Source: Hsuehochloa calcarea (lineage: Eukaryota > Streptophyta > Magnoliopsida > Poales > Poaceae). From it: a stretch of 64,000 nucleotides of DNA. Positions within the stretch are counted from its first letter, which is position 1. The number at the start of each line of letters is the position of its first letter. Shown here piece after piece: positions 1 to 11,139 of this stretch. The stretch spans positions 25,167,282 to 25,231,281 of the forward strand of contig CM070615.1 in NCBI GenBank assembly GCA_036346395.1, in the 5' to 3' direction. The translations under genes were made by a program, and so were the position numbers. The notes beneath the pieces were generated by a model that did not search any database, was not told where the DNA came from, and saw only the letters and a list, made by a program, of their open reading frames with translations.

Positions 1-428
1 TGTTTATTGTTGAGAATTGTGGATGGATGATGATAGTTACAGTTATTTATGTTATTGTCTTGCTAAATGTACTTTGCTGAGTCTTGGACTCACTCTTGCT
101 GTTACTGTGTTTTTAGGTGCCTCGTTTGTGGACAGCACGCATGGGAGGGAGTAGATTTATGCTTGGATGCACATTGGCACGAACCAATTCTCTATTGAAT
201 AAACAATTTGAATGATAGTTTAGAATCTGAGTAAACCGCTTAAAGTTTCTTATATTTTTGCTTTATGCGTTTGGATAATTGTTTATTCCTATTGTTAGCT
301 GTGCAAACCCCCGGTATGGTTAGTTATTCAAAGGAGAACATGCTGAAAGTTAGTAAAATATCTTAGTTTAATTTGTAATTTTGTTAGTGTGGTAGCATTC
401 CAGGCTCAGGTGGGTATGGGGTGTTACA
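1..428 (+). mobile_element. 3' end of a truncated LTR (probable Ty3/gypsy)
   Basis: The segment ends in GGGGTGTTACA at 428, a terminus typical of gypsy-type plant LTRs that begin TGTAACA. It carries a polyadenylation-like AATAAA near 198, which suggests plus orientation. No coding sequence was recognised. The 5' part lies outside the window, so family and length cannot be set. Confidence 0.4.
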
Positions 429-1440
429 GAGGTGCGCATGAGCACGGGGAGGCTTCGGGGACTCACCGGAGTAGTCGAAGGTGTCGGGGAGGAGCCGAGG
501 AGGGTCAGCAACGGAGCTGGGCGCAAGCTACCACCGTGGGGGGTGCTAGCGAGAAGGGGAGCTCCAACCAATGATGGGGGAGAAGTGGGAGGCGATGCGA
601 GACGAGGCTCTAGGAGGAATTGGGCCGGGACTCATTGTGCGAGAGGTAGCGATCGTGGCGGCGGTTTCGGCCAGTGGTGGGGAAGATGACGGAGCGATAA
701 GCTCCCTTGCGTGGATCCTGTAATTGCTTGAGGGGTTTTGAGGGGGGTTCTTGGGAACACGTTTTCACATGCTTAGTTGGGAGAGAGGCGCATCAGGTCG
801 CCCTGATACGGCGGGCGAAGGTGGCGGCGTTCTATCGGATGGTGGGCACAGGTGGAGAGGAAGACAACATTCTGAGCGTGGTGGCGGCCAGCGGAGGTGA
901 GCATTGGAAGGAGGAAGCTGAGGCAATGCATGCGAGCACGTTGGCGCGAATTGAGGCTCACAGAAGTGGCGGTGACGCACGGGCGGGCATGGCGGACATA
1001 ATAGAGGAGCCGATTGGCCTGACTCCATTCTCTTGGACGGCGGGGTGAGGGTGAATTCAACTGCGGCTTAAGTAGAGGAGAGGCCAAGAGCGAGTTCTCG
1101 TGCGATGCTCGGTGGCGAGACAGGCTTGCGGGGCGAGTCTGCCATGGCCGGGGCAAAACAAGGAAGAAAAGATGAGAAGAAGAGAGGAGAAGGAAGAAGG
1201 GAAAATGACATTTGTGACATTTCGCGTAGGCTAAAATAGCAAATGTAGATCAAAATTGCAGAAAATGAGAGAACATCAAACAAGAAAATCAAATTATGGT
1301 AAATAATCAATGTAGTATAAAATAAATATAAATAATAGAAGGCGGTTGAGAGACGGGGCAAATGATTAAAAAAAAAATCCCATAAAAAATTCGACAAAAT
1401 TCCACTCACATTTGCCTCTCAATCCATTTCATTTAAACAA
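429..1440. other. GC-rich then AT-rich stretch, probable retroelement debris
   Basis: About 650 bases of G-rich sequence (429-1080) pass abruptly into an AT-rich tail (1190-1400). The same composition change is seen in the gypsy LTRs elsewhere in this window. Open frames here are low-complexity with no recognisable domain, so no gene is called. Confidence 0.3.
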
Positions 1441-1493
1441 GTCAACCGTGCACGGGCAGAGGCTGTGTTTCAGAGATTAGGCACCGACAAGTA

Positions 1494-1499
1494 GGCCCA
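1494..1499 (+). promoter_or_regulatory. GGCCCA promoter element upstream of the mTERF gene
   Basis: A GGCCCA motif sits 94 bases before the mTERF start codon. GGCCCA/TGGGCC elements are common in plant promoters of genes for organelle and translation functions. No clear TATA box was seen between it and the start codon. Confidence 0.35.
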
Positions 1500-1587
1500 G
1501 AACGCTGCTTCAAAGTGACATCACTTCACTTCAGAGACTCGGAAATCAGAACTGGGGTTTACCCCCCTCGCCGCCGCCGCCGCCGCA

Positions 1588-2565
1588 ATGGCTCTCGCTC
1601 TCCGGACCCTATCTCGCCGCCTCCTCCGCCCTCTCCACCACTCCAATTCCCTCTCCGCCTCCGCCTCCGCCTCATCTCCCGACCTCCGCGAGCTCCTCCG
1701 CATTGAGCGCATCCTCCCCAACCCCAACCCCACCGTCACCACCCCACCCCCGCAACGCCAAGAAGACCCACAAGCCGCCAGCAACCTGCACCTCCTCCTC
1801 CCTCGCTCTGCCGGCCTCACCGCCGCCGAGGCCACCTCCCTCCTCCGCGGCATCCCCAACACCCACCGCCTGGGCCGCCTCCTCGAGGAACTCCACCGCC
1901 TTCATCTCCTGGGGCACGAAATCAAGAACGCCCTCGAGTCCGACCCGGACGGGCTCCTCTCCATGGAACCCGGCGAACCTTCCCGCCTCGTCGAGCTCCT
2001 GGACGAGCTCCGGTGCCGGGGGGCCGTCAAGGACCGGGTCCTCTCTCACGGCGTGCTCAGCGCAGCCGTCGCGGCCCGGCGGCGGGTGGAGCTCCTGCAC
2101 GAGCGCGGGCTGACCCGGCGGGATGCGTTGAAGGTGCTCGCATTCGAACCGCGGGCGATGCTGTACAGCCTGGAGGATGTGGAGAGGAAAGTGGAGTTCT
2201 TGGTGAGCAGGATGGGGTTTGAGATTAGGTGGCTGGTGGAGTACCCGGAGTTCTTGGGGGTGAACCTCGACAGGTGGATCGTCCCGCGACACGATGTAGT
2301 GGAGTACTTGAGGTCGGTCTGTGGGCTCGGGGACCCCATTGAGATGAAGCATTATGTGAGGTTCAGTCGCCGGAGGTTCTACAATATGTTCGTGAAGCCG
2401 TACCCGGAGTGCGGGAGGATTTTTGGGGGGTTGGTCAGGGAGAGGGAGAAGGAGGTGAGGCGGCAGCGTCCGACAGGGCTCTGGAAGCTGTTTAAACCGA
2501 CGAAGCATGAGAGCACTGAGGAGGAGGTGAAGAACATGAAGCTTCTCGTGGAATCACTTCATTAG
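1588..2565 (+). CDS. mTERF-domain protein, probably organelle-targeted (mTERF15-like)
   Basis: This intact, intronless gene encodes 325 residues of the mitochondrial transcription termination factor family: helical-repeat nucleic-acid-binding proteins that act on transcription or intron splicing in plant mitochondria and plastids. The N-terminus (1-30) is rich in Leu, Arg and Ser with no acidic residue, as expected of a transit peptide. Two clear mTERF repeats are visible: residues about 170-206 (GLTRRDALKVLAFEPRAMLY) and 204-241 (MGFEIRWLVEYPEFLGVNLD), the latter with the family's proline-terminated helix pattern. The protein is short, similar in size to the mTERF15 group. The first ATG follows a run of CGC repeats and opens the longest frame. 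GC content is very high at the 5' end and falls toward the stop, a usual grass gradient. The assignment to the family is firm; the mTERF15 subgroup and the compartment are inferred. Confidence 0.88.
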   Translation: MALALRTLSRRLLRPLHHSNSLSASASASSPDLRELLRIERILPNPNPTVTTPPPQRQEDPQAASNLHLLLPRSAGLTAAEATSLLRGIPNTHRLGRLLEELHRLHLLGHEIKNALESDPDGLLSMEPGEPSRLVELLDELRCRGAVKDRVLSHGVLSAAVAARRRVELLHERGLTRRDALKVLAFEPRAMLYSLEDVERKVEFLVSRMGFEIRWLVEYPEFLGVNLDRWIVPRHDVVEYLRSVCGLGDPIEMKHYVRFSRRRFYNMFVKPYPECGRIFGGLVREREKEVRRQRPTGLWKLFKPTKHESTEEEVKNMKLLVESLH

Positions 2566-4139
2566 CTCTGTTTTCTTGCCAAGATTATACCAGTTGGCTT
2601 CGATTTTGAATTGGTTGGAGACTCATGATGGCTTGAGTGTGGGTGGTATTGTGAAAGTGTACTTGTTCAATTGAAATGCAGTGTGCCAACAACATGGCAT
2701 TTGTGTTGAATGAACATGAAACACATCAGATATTCTGGAACACGTCATGGCAAGGGATTCCACCACAGATCACAAGCTTAATTAAAGCAAGACTTGTCTT
2801 AAGGTTGTCTTTAATTATAATGCCCCAATCATGTTGTGCTGATCAGAGCTGGATTCACTGGAGAGCAAAGCAAACAACAGGTTGATGAAAGCTGGCAGCC
2901 TACGGAAGGATTATCTCAAGTTATCAAGGAATAGATAGAGCAACAATAGTTCTGTGTATTTTTTGACGAACGTATTATCATCAGGTTAGAACATTCTACT
3001 GAGAGGGTGTATATATTACCGTCACTGATAAAGTATACCGAAATGTTCTCTTGTGTATGCATCGGGTCCTTGGTTGGTTTACAGACCTTTGCCTGCTTCG
3101 AATTGTGTAATTAAGTTATTTTTCCTTCTTGTGTATTCGTTTTCAACATTAATATGAATTATTCAGTGATACATCTGGAGAAATGAGTAAATTTGTAAAT
3201 TCTACTGTATCATACTTTGCTGGAGCTTTTTATTTTTTTAATTATTCATCTTCTTCCAATGCCTCCTGGTGTGTTAAATTGCTGGAGTGCTCTGTACGGA
3301 ATCGGGAGTAATTAACAAGAACACTATGGTGCAATACTGATACATCTTACACTATTGAATCCTATTAGAAAGTTTGAAGTTAGGTAATTGCATATGCTTC
3401 TGTGGAATATGACTTAGACCTGGTAAAAGCTGATGACATGAAAAGAAAATCTTTAGAATACAGTTTTGGTCATTACCCTTTGTAACATTTACATCCTCTA
3501 TTTATTTCTGTGATAATAGAAAATCAGATATTGTTCCCCTTTTCTTGTGATCTCCAAACAGAAAAGGAGCCAACCATATGCTCCCATTCATGTTTTATTT
3601 ACCCCTGGAACCCAGATATTTTTAGTTATACGGTGTAGTGAGAATGCATTGATGAATCACACTATATTCTTCTGACATAGCAGTCTCATAATCATATAGT
3701 CCACCCATGCCACACTCATAATCCCATATTTGAAAGTCTGCAATACAGTTCCCTTCCCTGCATAGTTTAACCAATCCAATTTCTCATCAAATGCCTTACA
3801 TCCTCCAAACTCAAATAATTGTCCTTGAGGAAATAACATCAAAAGTGTTGGTCTCATTAGAACAATATCTCTTTGTTAAAACTAAGCTATATCTTTCAAG
3901 TTATAGGCCTTGCCATCTGCCAATTTGTGTATATCAGTTGTAGATCATATTCATGCTCTCTTGGGCTTTATTTGTTGATCTTCCCATCAGTGAAATCTTA
4001 TGATAATCCCATGAAAGTAGTGCCAGAACTAGAAGGATCGGATAAGAAGGTAATGGATAGGTTGCAATGTTATTTTATAATTTGGGCTGACTTCTGAAAT
4101 ATGGCCTACATGGATAAAGGTGATTGCAATAGGAATTAT
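2566..4139. other. Intergenic DNA downstream of the mTERF gene
   Basis: AT-rich unique-looking sequence that includes the presumed mTERF 3' UTR. Short open frames have no recognisable domain or codon bias. No terminal repeats or RNA gene were recognised. Confidence 0.4.
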
Positions 4140-4586
4140 ATAGGAGGCTAATGTTTCACCTGAAGTTGCGGCTGAGCGGAGGGCGGCGGTGCTCAGCGGA
4201 GGCGGCAGCTCAACCCGGCTGAGAGCGGCGCCGACCCGCGCTGACCAGAGGGCGGCGGCGGTGCTCGGCGGAGGGTGGCGTCGGCAGCTGAGGGCGGCGG
4301 CGTCGGCCGGCCGATGGCGTCCTTCGACCAGCGTGGATCCGAAGGCGGCGCGACCCGCAGCGGATCTGGGAAGCAATGGAGCAAGCGGGCTGAGGCTACG
4401 GAGCTGGACAGCGGGCGGCAAGGCGGCGGCGGCTGGTGGCTAAGAGGTAGGGTTTCAAAACCCTAGCTCTGATACCATGTTTGAATATAGCAACCTGTAT
4501 ATTCCAATGGGCCAAACGCCAATATATAACATGTACAAGGATGGAACAAATGCAAATAACACCTTACACAATATATATATCTAACA
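4140..4586 (-). mobile_element. Relic of a small LTR retroelement with tRNA-iMet primer site
   Basis: The minus strand carries TGGTATCAGAGC (4477 to 4466), the classical sequence complementary to the 3' end of initiator tRNA-Met, directly beside a short LTR-like segment (4478-4586) that starts TGTTTGA and ends TCTAACA, an imperfect inverted terminus. An LTR of about 109 bp would be TRIM-sized. The adjoining 4150-4460 is GC-rich, without a recognisable gag. The second LTR was not found, so the element is incomplete. Confidence 0.55.
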
Positions 4587-4778
4587 ATAGCAACATAGTA
4601 GCAATGTATCTTTAAGAAAACGGCAGCAAAGGCTATTCATCATGCAAACAGTTTTGACTTTTGAGTTGGTGGTGGTTGACTCCATTCGAAAAATCATGGA
4701 GGAAACTGAGGAAACATTCATGGTTGCATATGGTTATCAGCTTTTACCAGGTTATGTGCACTATGTGCATAAGGCCAG

Positions 4779-5125
4779 GGCCGCCCAAGGACCAGCGGTG
4801 CACAGCGGCAGCAACCGCAGGATCAAGAAGCGAGCGGCACCACTCGGCAGCCGCCGTCATTAGTTAATTAGTTAGCCATTTGTTTCCTTCAAATCAGCAA
4901 CACTAGATTATGTTGGTTAGGATAAGATTAGTTTGTTAGCAGCTTTGCTAGGGGCCGACTCATCCTATAAGCTGGGCAGCTGCATGTCATTTGGAGGCAA
5001 GCAAGAACAATGAAATAAGCCTTTTCTCGTTGAGTCTTCGCCCCCATATATATATAGTCTGCCTCTCATCCCAATCAAGTTGACGCTGCTCAGCTATCCT
5101 CCTAGTGGTGTTTTCTCTGAAATGA
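4779..5125 (+). repeat. 5' LTR of an old nested retroelement
   Basis: This stretch matches 12225-12575 in direct orientation; shared landmarks include CATTAGTTAATTAGTTA, ATTATGTTGGTTAGGATAAG and GCAAGCAAGAACAAT. The two copies flank the copia insertion and so look like the LTR pair of an older element. They differ by many substitutions, so the element is not recent. Exact termini could not be fixed. Confidence 0.6.
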
Positions 5126-5658
5126 TCTAAGTATCATAGACAACACCATGGCTTCTACTGCTGATGAGATCAAAGTCATGAGAGCTATATGCGACGAGAT
5201 CCTGTTGGGGAAGATGATGGCGACCCTTGAGAGGAAGGAGGCAAGGCGTGGTGTTGTGCCATCACCATCGTTGGCAACACCTCTTCCAACGATTGTGCTG
5301 CCTTTGGTTGTACCATTGGTGGCTTCGCCAGGGAAAATGAAGGCTGTCGTCATCTCATGGCCGTCTTCTCCACGCCGTCGACCGATGCCTTACGTCTCTC
5401 ACACATATGTTGCATTTCGTGGCGGAAAAGGGAACAATACTACCACACCCTCGCTGCCATCACCGGCAGCGTCTTCTCCAATGTCGAGAAACACTAAGGT
5501 TGCCACAGCTTCGCTGTCCGCTGCCGCCAACAGCCTGTTGGTCACTCACGCGAGGTGACGTGGCCGTTCGTCATCACGGGGCCTCCAAGGATTCCAACCA
5601 TGGCCTCCACCACATCTCGTCCTCGAGCTGTGTCTGTGAAGTTGTTATGTGCATAAGT
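5126..5658 (+). pseudogene. Internal remnant (leader and possible gag start) of the old retroelement
   Basis: Just after the LTR, AAGTATCATAGAC (about 5127-5139) resembles a decayed TGGTATCAGAGC primer site. An open frame starts at 5148 (MASTADEIKVMRAICDEIL) and runs 136 codons. Its position after a primer site fits the start of gag, but no gag motif is recognisable and the second half is low-complexity. The interval is cut at 5658 by the copia insertion. The element has at most about 0.5 kb of internal sequence, so it was non-autonomous or heavily deleted. Confidence 0.4.
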
Positions 5659-6666
5659 TGTTGGAAATGTGGATAATATTTTAATTTCATATTTGATTAT
5701 GAGGCAAAGATCACAAATAACTAGAGATACATAAATCGATACGAACAGTAGATAACTCATTGTACTTCTAAATTTACTCAACAATATGATTACAGCAGAA
5801 AAACTGGTCGTACGATCAACTTACAGTCGGGCGTGATGAAGGACAGGAAGCAGTGCAGACTTGATACAATGCAAATCGTAGATGTCACAGTGAAGCGAGT
5901 AGTCGTAGGATGCAGTGCAAAGAGCGGTCGCACAGATGCGCGGCCCAGAAACCTTATTGCCACTCCGTGCAGGTGAACTCTGCGACAATGGTTTGGAGAT
6001 ATCAACTCTCCCTCCTTCCCGGTGCACGTCAAGAAGGGACGGCTTGGTTCTACAGCTCAATTCCTCAGTACAGTTGATTAGAGAGGAAGATCGAAAAAGG
6101 AATGAATTGATCTTTTTGGTTTGGACGTCTCCAGATCATTTTAACGTTGAGTCAATTGCTCTCTAGTAACTGAATAATAAAGCAGTGTTTATCAGATTAT
6201 GATTATACACTAGTCTACAACTTCAACCACTTATCTACAGCCTCGACCAGTGTATTGCGACCATACTAGTCTAAGGATCCGACCAGATTATTTCGACCAT
6301 ACTGGTCTATGCCTTCGACCACAATGGTCTATGGTTTCAACCAGATTATTTCGACCACACTGGTCTAGGCCTTCGAGCCCATTGGTCTATGGCTTCGACC
6401 AGGTTATTTCGACCATACTAGTCTATGCCTTCGGCCACACTAGTCTGAGGCTTCGACTAACCTGGTCTAAGACCCCTGGTCTGAGACTTCGACCACCCTA
6501 ATCTAAAACTTCTAGTCTAAGACTTCGACCACCCTAGTTTAAGATTTTGACCACACTGGTCTAAGACTTTGACCATCACTGGTCTAAGATTTCTGGTATA
6601 AGACTTTGCATGCTTTGGAATTTTAGGAATGAATAGGTCTTTACACATATGTTCCTAATTCCAACA
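5659..6666 (-). repeat. copia 3' LTR
   Basis: Ends are perfect 8-bp inverted termini (TGTTGGAA/TTCCAACA). Compared with the 5' LTR it lacks about 50 bases near 6180 and its TATA position reads TCTACA (about 6048-6055), so it is probably a weaker promoter. The U3 region contains the tandem GACCA/TGGTC array listed separately. Confidence 0.88.
6225..6600. repeat. Tandem array of about 25-bp units with GACCA...TGGTC palindromes (3' LTR)
   Basis: Roughly fifteen degenerate units of the form TTCGACCACACTGGTCTA repeat through the U3 part of the LTR. Most contain an imperfect palindrome with GACCA and TGGTC half-sites separated by 1-4 bases. The same array is found in the other LTR (11765-12150), so it was part of the element before insertion. 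Confidence 0.8.
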
Positions 6667-7218
6667 ATCCCCCACCAATTCCAAAGTAAGTAGCAAAAAG
6701 GAATGATTAAAATTATTGTGCTGAAAAGTTGTTGATATATCTGTCTTTCAATGTAAGTCCCGTACGGATTGAACTTGCACATAGAATAACAAGATTCATC
6801 TTCTCACAACTGATGAATGGACTATGCCTTAAATTCACATTCTTTCGTAATTAGATTTCACTTGAAATCTCAAATGATACTAAGCTGTCAAAGAACCAAG
6901 CCTGAACAGAGCATTATTTGGTCATGCTCCCTTATTTGCTCATGAGTTTTGTAGAGAATGTTCTATTCTCGTGAACTGTGACCTCACAGTTAAGCTCAGG
7001 TAGGTGTATTCATTTTAGGTATCCTGTAGGCTAATAACTTTTTCTCTCATTGGACACTAGAATACATTAAGGCTTTAAGCCATCCTTCCATACAGTTGAG
7101 AGTACTTTGTCTCTTAGTACACGGGTACACATATTATTATGATGTATTCTCTTGTTCAAACATCAACTAGTTTTTCCCATAGCCTAAGTCACGGGATCTC
7201 TGATCAAAAAGGTATGGG

Positions 7219-7881
7219 TTACTGTTGAGTTGTAACTCCAACGGTCCTCATTCCTATATCCATAGACGCAACGGAAATCGCCTTCCGTACTAGCCCCTTT
7301 GTGAAAGTGTCTGCCAGATTTTTCTCAGTGCGAATATAATTCATAGTAATCACTCCGAAGCTCCTTAGTTTTATGACAGATTTAAGCCTACGCTTCACAT
7401 ATCTGGAGAACTTCATATTATCCTTAGTACTTGTAACCTTAATGAATACTGTTTGATTATCATAGTACGTAAGGATTGCTGGTATTGGTTTCTCAACCAG
7501 TGGTAAGTCCAACAGAAATTCTCTAAGCCATTCAGTCTCAACAGTAGCTGTGTCTAGTGCTACAAGTTCTGCTTCCATGGTTGACCTCGTCAATATAGTC
7601 TGTTTACACAACCTCCATGAAATTGCAGCATCTGCAAAGGTAAACACATACCCACTTGTAGCTTTGATCTCATCTGCATCATAGATCCAATTTGAATCAC
7701 TATATCCTTCTAATACAGATGGATACCCAGTATAGTGAATTCCATATGAGGTTGTGCCTTTCAAGTAGCGCAGCACTTTCTCAAGTGCCTCCCAGTGATC
7801 ATCTCCTGGGTTAGTAGTAATCTGACTTAATTTGGTCACAATAAATGATATGTCTGGTCTTGTGGCACCAGATAGATACAT
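7219..7881 (-). pseudogene. copia RNase H and C-terminal reverse transcriptase region
   Basis: An open stretch of 220 codons contains hallmarks of the copia RT/RNase H junction: LSGATRPDISFIVTKLSQ, then WEALEKVLRYLKGT, then YSDSNW and a terminal ADTFTKGL. RNase H removes template RNA during reverse transcription. The tail reaches the polypurine tract, as expected for the end of pol. It is separated by stops and frameshifts from the upstream RT part, so it is a broken piece of one polyprotein. Confidence 0.85.
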
Positions 7882-7899
7882 AAGGGACCCAATAATTTA

Positions 7900-9001
7900 T
7901 GAATATCTCAATTGATCTTTTCCTAATCTCTTATTCTTTTGAAGCTTAACACTAGCATCATAAGGAGTTGGGGAAATCTTGTAGTTCTCAAAACCGAGCC
8001 GGCTCAAGATTTTCTTAGCATAATGGATTGGTTCAAAGTGATCACATCCTCATTTTTGATCAATTTGATATTCAGAATAATATCTGCCTCTCGTAGGTCT
8101 TTCATATCAAAGCATCTAGATAAAAAAAGATTTGACCTCGTCAATAACAATAGTGTTTGTCCCAAATATAAGTATGTCATCAATATACAAACACAAAATC
8201 ACTCATTGATCCCCCACCATAACGATAATACACATACTTATCTGCCTCATTCACAGCAAAACCCGCAGAAGTTAAAGTTTTATCAAACTTCTCGTGTCAT
8301 TGTTTAGGTGCTTGTTTAAGGCCATACAAGGATTTGATTAATTTGCATACCTTACTTTCCTATCCAGATATCACAAAACCATCCGATTGCTCCATATAGA
8401 TTTCTTCCTCTAACTCTCTATTAAGGAAATCTGTCTTCACATCCATTTGATGAATGTGTAGACTATGGGAAGAAGCTAATGCAATGAGCACTCGAATGGT
8501 GGCCAATCTGGCAACAGGAGAGTAAGTATCAAAATAATCCTCACCTTCTTTCTTGGTATAGCCCTTGGCCATAAGTTTTGCCTTGTACTTATCAATAGTA
8601 CCGTTAGGCCTCATTTTCTTTTTAAAGATCCACTTGCATCCAACAGGTTTGCACCCGATAGGACGATCAGTGATCTTCCAAGTCCTGTTAGCCATGATGG
8701 AATCCATCTCGCTATGGACTGCCTCTTTCCAATACTCAGCATCAGGTAATGCATAAGCCTCTGAAAGAGTGTTTGACACATCATCCATGAGATATACAAT
8801 AAAGTCTTCGCAAAAGGTTTTCTCGACACTTTGTCGCTTACTCCTTCGAGGAGTCTCTTCGACTAAATTGTTATTTTCCTCAGGAATTTCATAGATTGGC
8901 GGTATATCACATATTGGTTCAGATATAGTGGTAGGTTCAAAATTACTATTACTCATAGTTTGATTATTCTCAGTTCGAGAAGTACTACCTACAGTTCTCA
9001 T
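7900..9001 (-). pseudogene. copia reverse transcriptase, frameshifted
   Basis: 8360-9001 encodes the N-terminal RT block (NRTWKITDRP, GCKWIFKKKMRPNGTIDKYK, DYFDTYSPVARLATIR, IHQMDVKTDFLN). The catalytic YIDD motif is readable in another frame at about 8170-8190, within VCLYIDDILIFGT. At least one frameshift lies between them. The family normally reads QMDVKTAFLNG; here Ala is Asp and Gly is Arg. The region is a relic but contains all RT landmarks. Confidence 0.82.
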
Positions 9002-9013
9002 AGGATAAATATC

Positions 9014-9250
9014 CTAAAAAAATGAAGCATCTTTAGACTCAATAATTGTGTTAACAGTAATCTCAGGAGTTTCTGATTTTACTACTAAAAATCTATAGGT
9101 CGTGCTGTTACGAGCATATCCCAGGAAGACACAATCGACTATTTTAGGTACAATCTTTCTCTTCTTCTGCAATGGTATATTGACTTTTGCCAAACACTCC
9201 CTAAGTTTGCAGAAAGTTAACGTTAGGTTTTCTCCCCTTCCATCCCTCAT
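9014..9250 (-). pseudogene. copia pol segment between integrase and reverse transcriptase
   Basis: Seventy-eight codons include IPLQKKRKIVPKIVDCVFLG and YARNSTTYRFLVV, the conserved spacer (KLDPKS...CVFLGYA type) found between the integrase C-terminus and RT in copia polyproteins. Stops on both sides detach it from its neighbours. Confidence 0.7.
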
Positions 9251-9359
9251 ACGGAGTAAATCTCACACCTTTTAGTGATTACTCTATTTAGAATGAAAGT
9301 TGCTACCAAAATAACTTCTCTTTACCATATCTTAGGCATATCGACAGTCTCCAACATGG

Positions 9360-9783
9360 CATTCACCAAGTCTGTTAGTGTCCGGTTTTTCGTTTCAACC
9401 ACTCCGTTTGATTGAGGTAATTATGGTGGTGCAACTTCATAGACTATTCCATGTTCAGCACAGAATTGGGAGAATTCATGAGAGATATACTCTCCTCCAC
9501 GATCAGACCTTATTCTTTTAATTTTCTTTTCTAGTTGGTTCTCAACCTCGACCTTATAAATTTTAAAGTAATTTAAAACTTCATCTTTTATTTTCAATAG
9601 ATACACATAATAATATCGAGATGCATCAACAATAAGAGTTAAAAAATATCTTTTGCCTCCTTTGGTCAACAATCCATTCATCTCACACAAATCAGAATGG
9701 ATAAGATCTAAAGGTGCCAAGTTATTTTCCTCCTTTAACCCCTTAAAAGGTTTTCCAAGTTGTTTTGTTTGTACACAAGACAC
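9360..9783 (-). pseudogene. copia integrase core with one in-frame stop
   Basis: The frame shows the integrase catalytic core: first Asp in LDLIHSDLCEMNG, second Asp in KRIRSDRGGEYISHEF, and the third acidic residue in QSNGVVETKN, which is read just past a TAA stop at about 9418-9420. All three DDE positions are therefore visible, but translation would end before the Glu. The upstream FKGLKEENNLAPLDLIHSDL matches the zinc-finger-to-core linker of copia integrases. Confidence 0.82.
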
Positions 9784-9875
9784 TTTGATCCTTTGACAAT
9801 TTCACATTTCGAAATTAAATCTAATCTAGACATTCGAGCAATACTATCAAAACCAATATGACAAAACTGAGAATG

Positions 9876-10352
9876 CTATATATTGGCCTCACATTTATTC
9901 AAACCAGTTGCAACATTTAGATTATAACAATACTCTAAAGTACTTATGCGGAATAAGCATCCGCTCTCATAGCCTTTACCAACAAAGTTACCAAACTTAG
10001 ACAATACAACTTTATTTAACTCAAATACTAGCTTATTATCATCCTTGTATTGGAGAGAACCACTAACGAGGTTCTTGATTATTGTTGACGCATGTTGCAC
10101 GTTCTTCAAGTGGACAATCTTTCTTGAAGTAAGCCTCAGATCCATCATGCTAACGCCAAGAACAGAAGCATACGACCCGTTCCCCATTAGGACGGAGGAA
10201 GTCCCGGCTGCCTGATAAGAAGAAAATAAGGAAATATCAGAACATATGTGAACATTAGCTCCAGTATCAACCGACCAATCAGTGGATTGACATGCTGAAA
10301 ATACAATAGGTGAATTACCATACCCTCCTATTGAGGCCTCGCATATGATCAC
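9876..10352 (-). pseudogene. copia gag-pol protease region
   Basis: The frame contains WSVDTGANVHICSD, matching the copia aspartic protease motif (W-x-x-D-[ST]-G-A), followed by LMGNGSYASVLGV and IVHLKNVQHAS, the usual second half of the domain. The protease processes the polyprotein. It overlaps the preceding gag-derived frame by a few codons, consistent with a frameshift in a once continuous gag-pol. Confidence 0.8.
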
Positions 10353-11110
10353 GTTGACAACTTTTTTCTTTGGTTGTACACCATCCTTGCTCTTGCGGAA
10401 ATGACAATCCTCTTCTCAGTTTTCTTCTTGAAGCTAGTTGTCTTATTTTGTTTAAAGTCTTTGTTATTCTTGCCATATCTCTTCTATATAACATTTGCAT
10501 TGATCTAATTGTTTTGACTGGAAGTGCTTGGTGCATCTTTTGCTCTTGTCTTTTCTTCCACATCAAGGCAGTAATGAGATCCTCAATAGATATCTCTCCC
10601 CTCTTGTGCTTTAAGCTAGTGGAAAAATCCCGCCATGAAGCAGGAAATTTGGCAACAATGCCCGTAGCCACAAACTTAGGAGGCAAAACACAACCCAGAT
10701 GCGCAATCTCTTCAACCAGTAACTGTACCTCATGAGCCTATGCAACTATCGACTTAGCATCATCCATGCTGTAGTCGAAGAATTGCTCATACATATAGAG
10801 CCAACGACCGACCTCAGTTTTGGCATATTTGTGCTCGAGTGCATCCCACAACTCTGTGGCGGACTTGAAGTCCATGTATACATCATAGAGCTGGTCGACC
10901 AGTATAGTCAATATGCATCCAAGGGTGGTGTTGTTATCTATGTCGAACCGCATGGTATGTTCAATCGTAAATGGATACTGTGGTCCGATCACTCACCACA
11001 GCCCCAAAGACATGAGCCAAAACTTGACCTTTGCCTGCCATCTACGAAAGTTCTGACCAGAAAACCTCTCAGGTTTCATAGCATTAGAAGCACCAGCCAG
11101 TACCGAATCA
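10315..11110 (-). pseudogene. copia gag, frameshifted
   Basis: Reading from the 5' LTR, gag begins at about 11084 with KPERFSGQNFRRWQAKVKFW, continues as PFTIEHTMRFDIDNNT and SATELWDALEHKYAKTE, then changes frame into LPPKFVATGIVAKFPASWRD and SLKHKRGEISIEDLITAL. These are the UBN2/gag-polypeptide landmarks of copia capsid proteins. The Gag start lies within about 60 bases of the LTR. A clear CCHC knuckle was not found. Confidence 0.78.
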
Positions 11111-11122
11111 CAAAAATATCCA

Positions 11123-11138
11123 CAATAAGGTTTCTGGA
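11123..11138 (-). promoter_or_regulatory. Atypical primer-binding position complementary to the element's own LTR
   Basis: On the minus strand, one base after the 5' LTR ends, the sequence reads TCCAGAAACCTTATTG. This is where a primer-binding site should lie, but it lacks the tRNA-iMet complement TGGTATCAGAGC. The same 16 bases occur on the plus strand inside the 5' LTR at 11427-11442, so in the element's RNA the two segments are perfectly complementary. The other LTR has 15 of the 16 at 5945-5959. Confidence 0.6.
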
Positions 11139-11139
11139 T

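Noticed and set aside
4642..4863. Open frame with RKIMEETEETFM, faintly like the N-terminal helix of plant PP2C phosphatases
   Set aside because: The similarity covers about a dozen residues, no metal-binding DG motif follows, and the second half lies in the LTR-like repeat. Not enough to call an exon.
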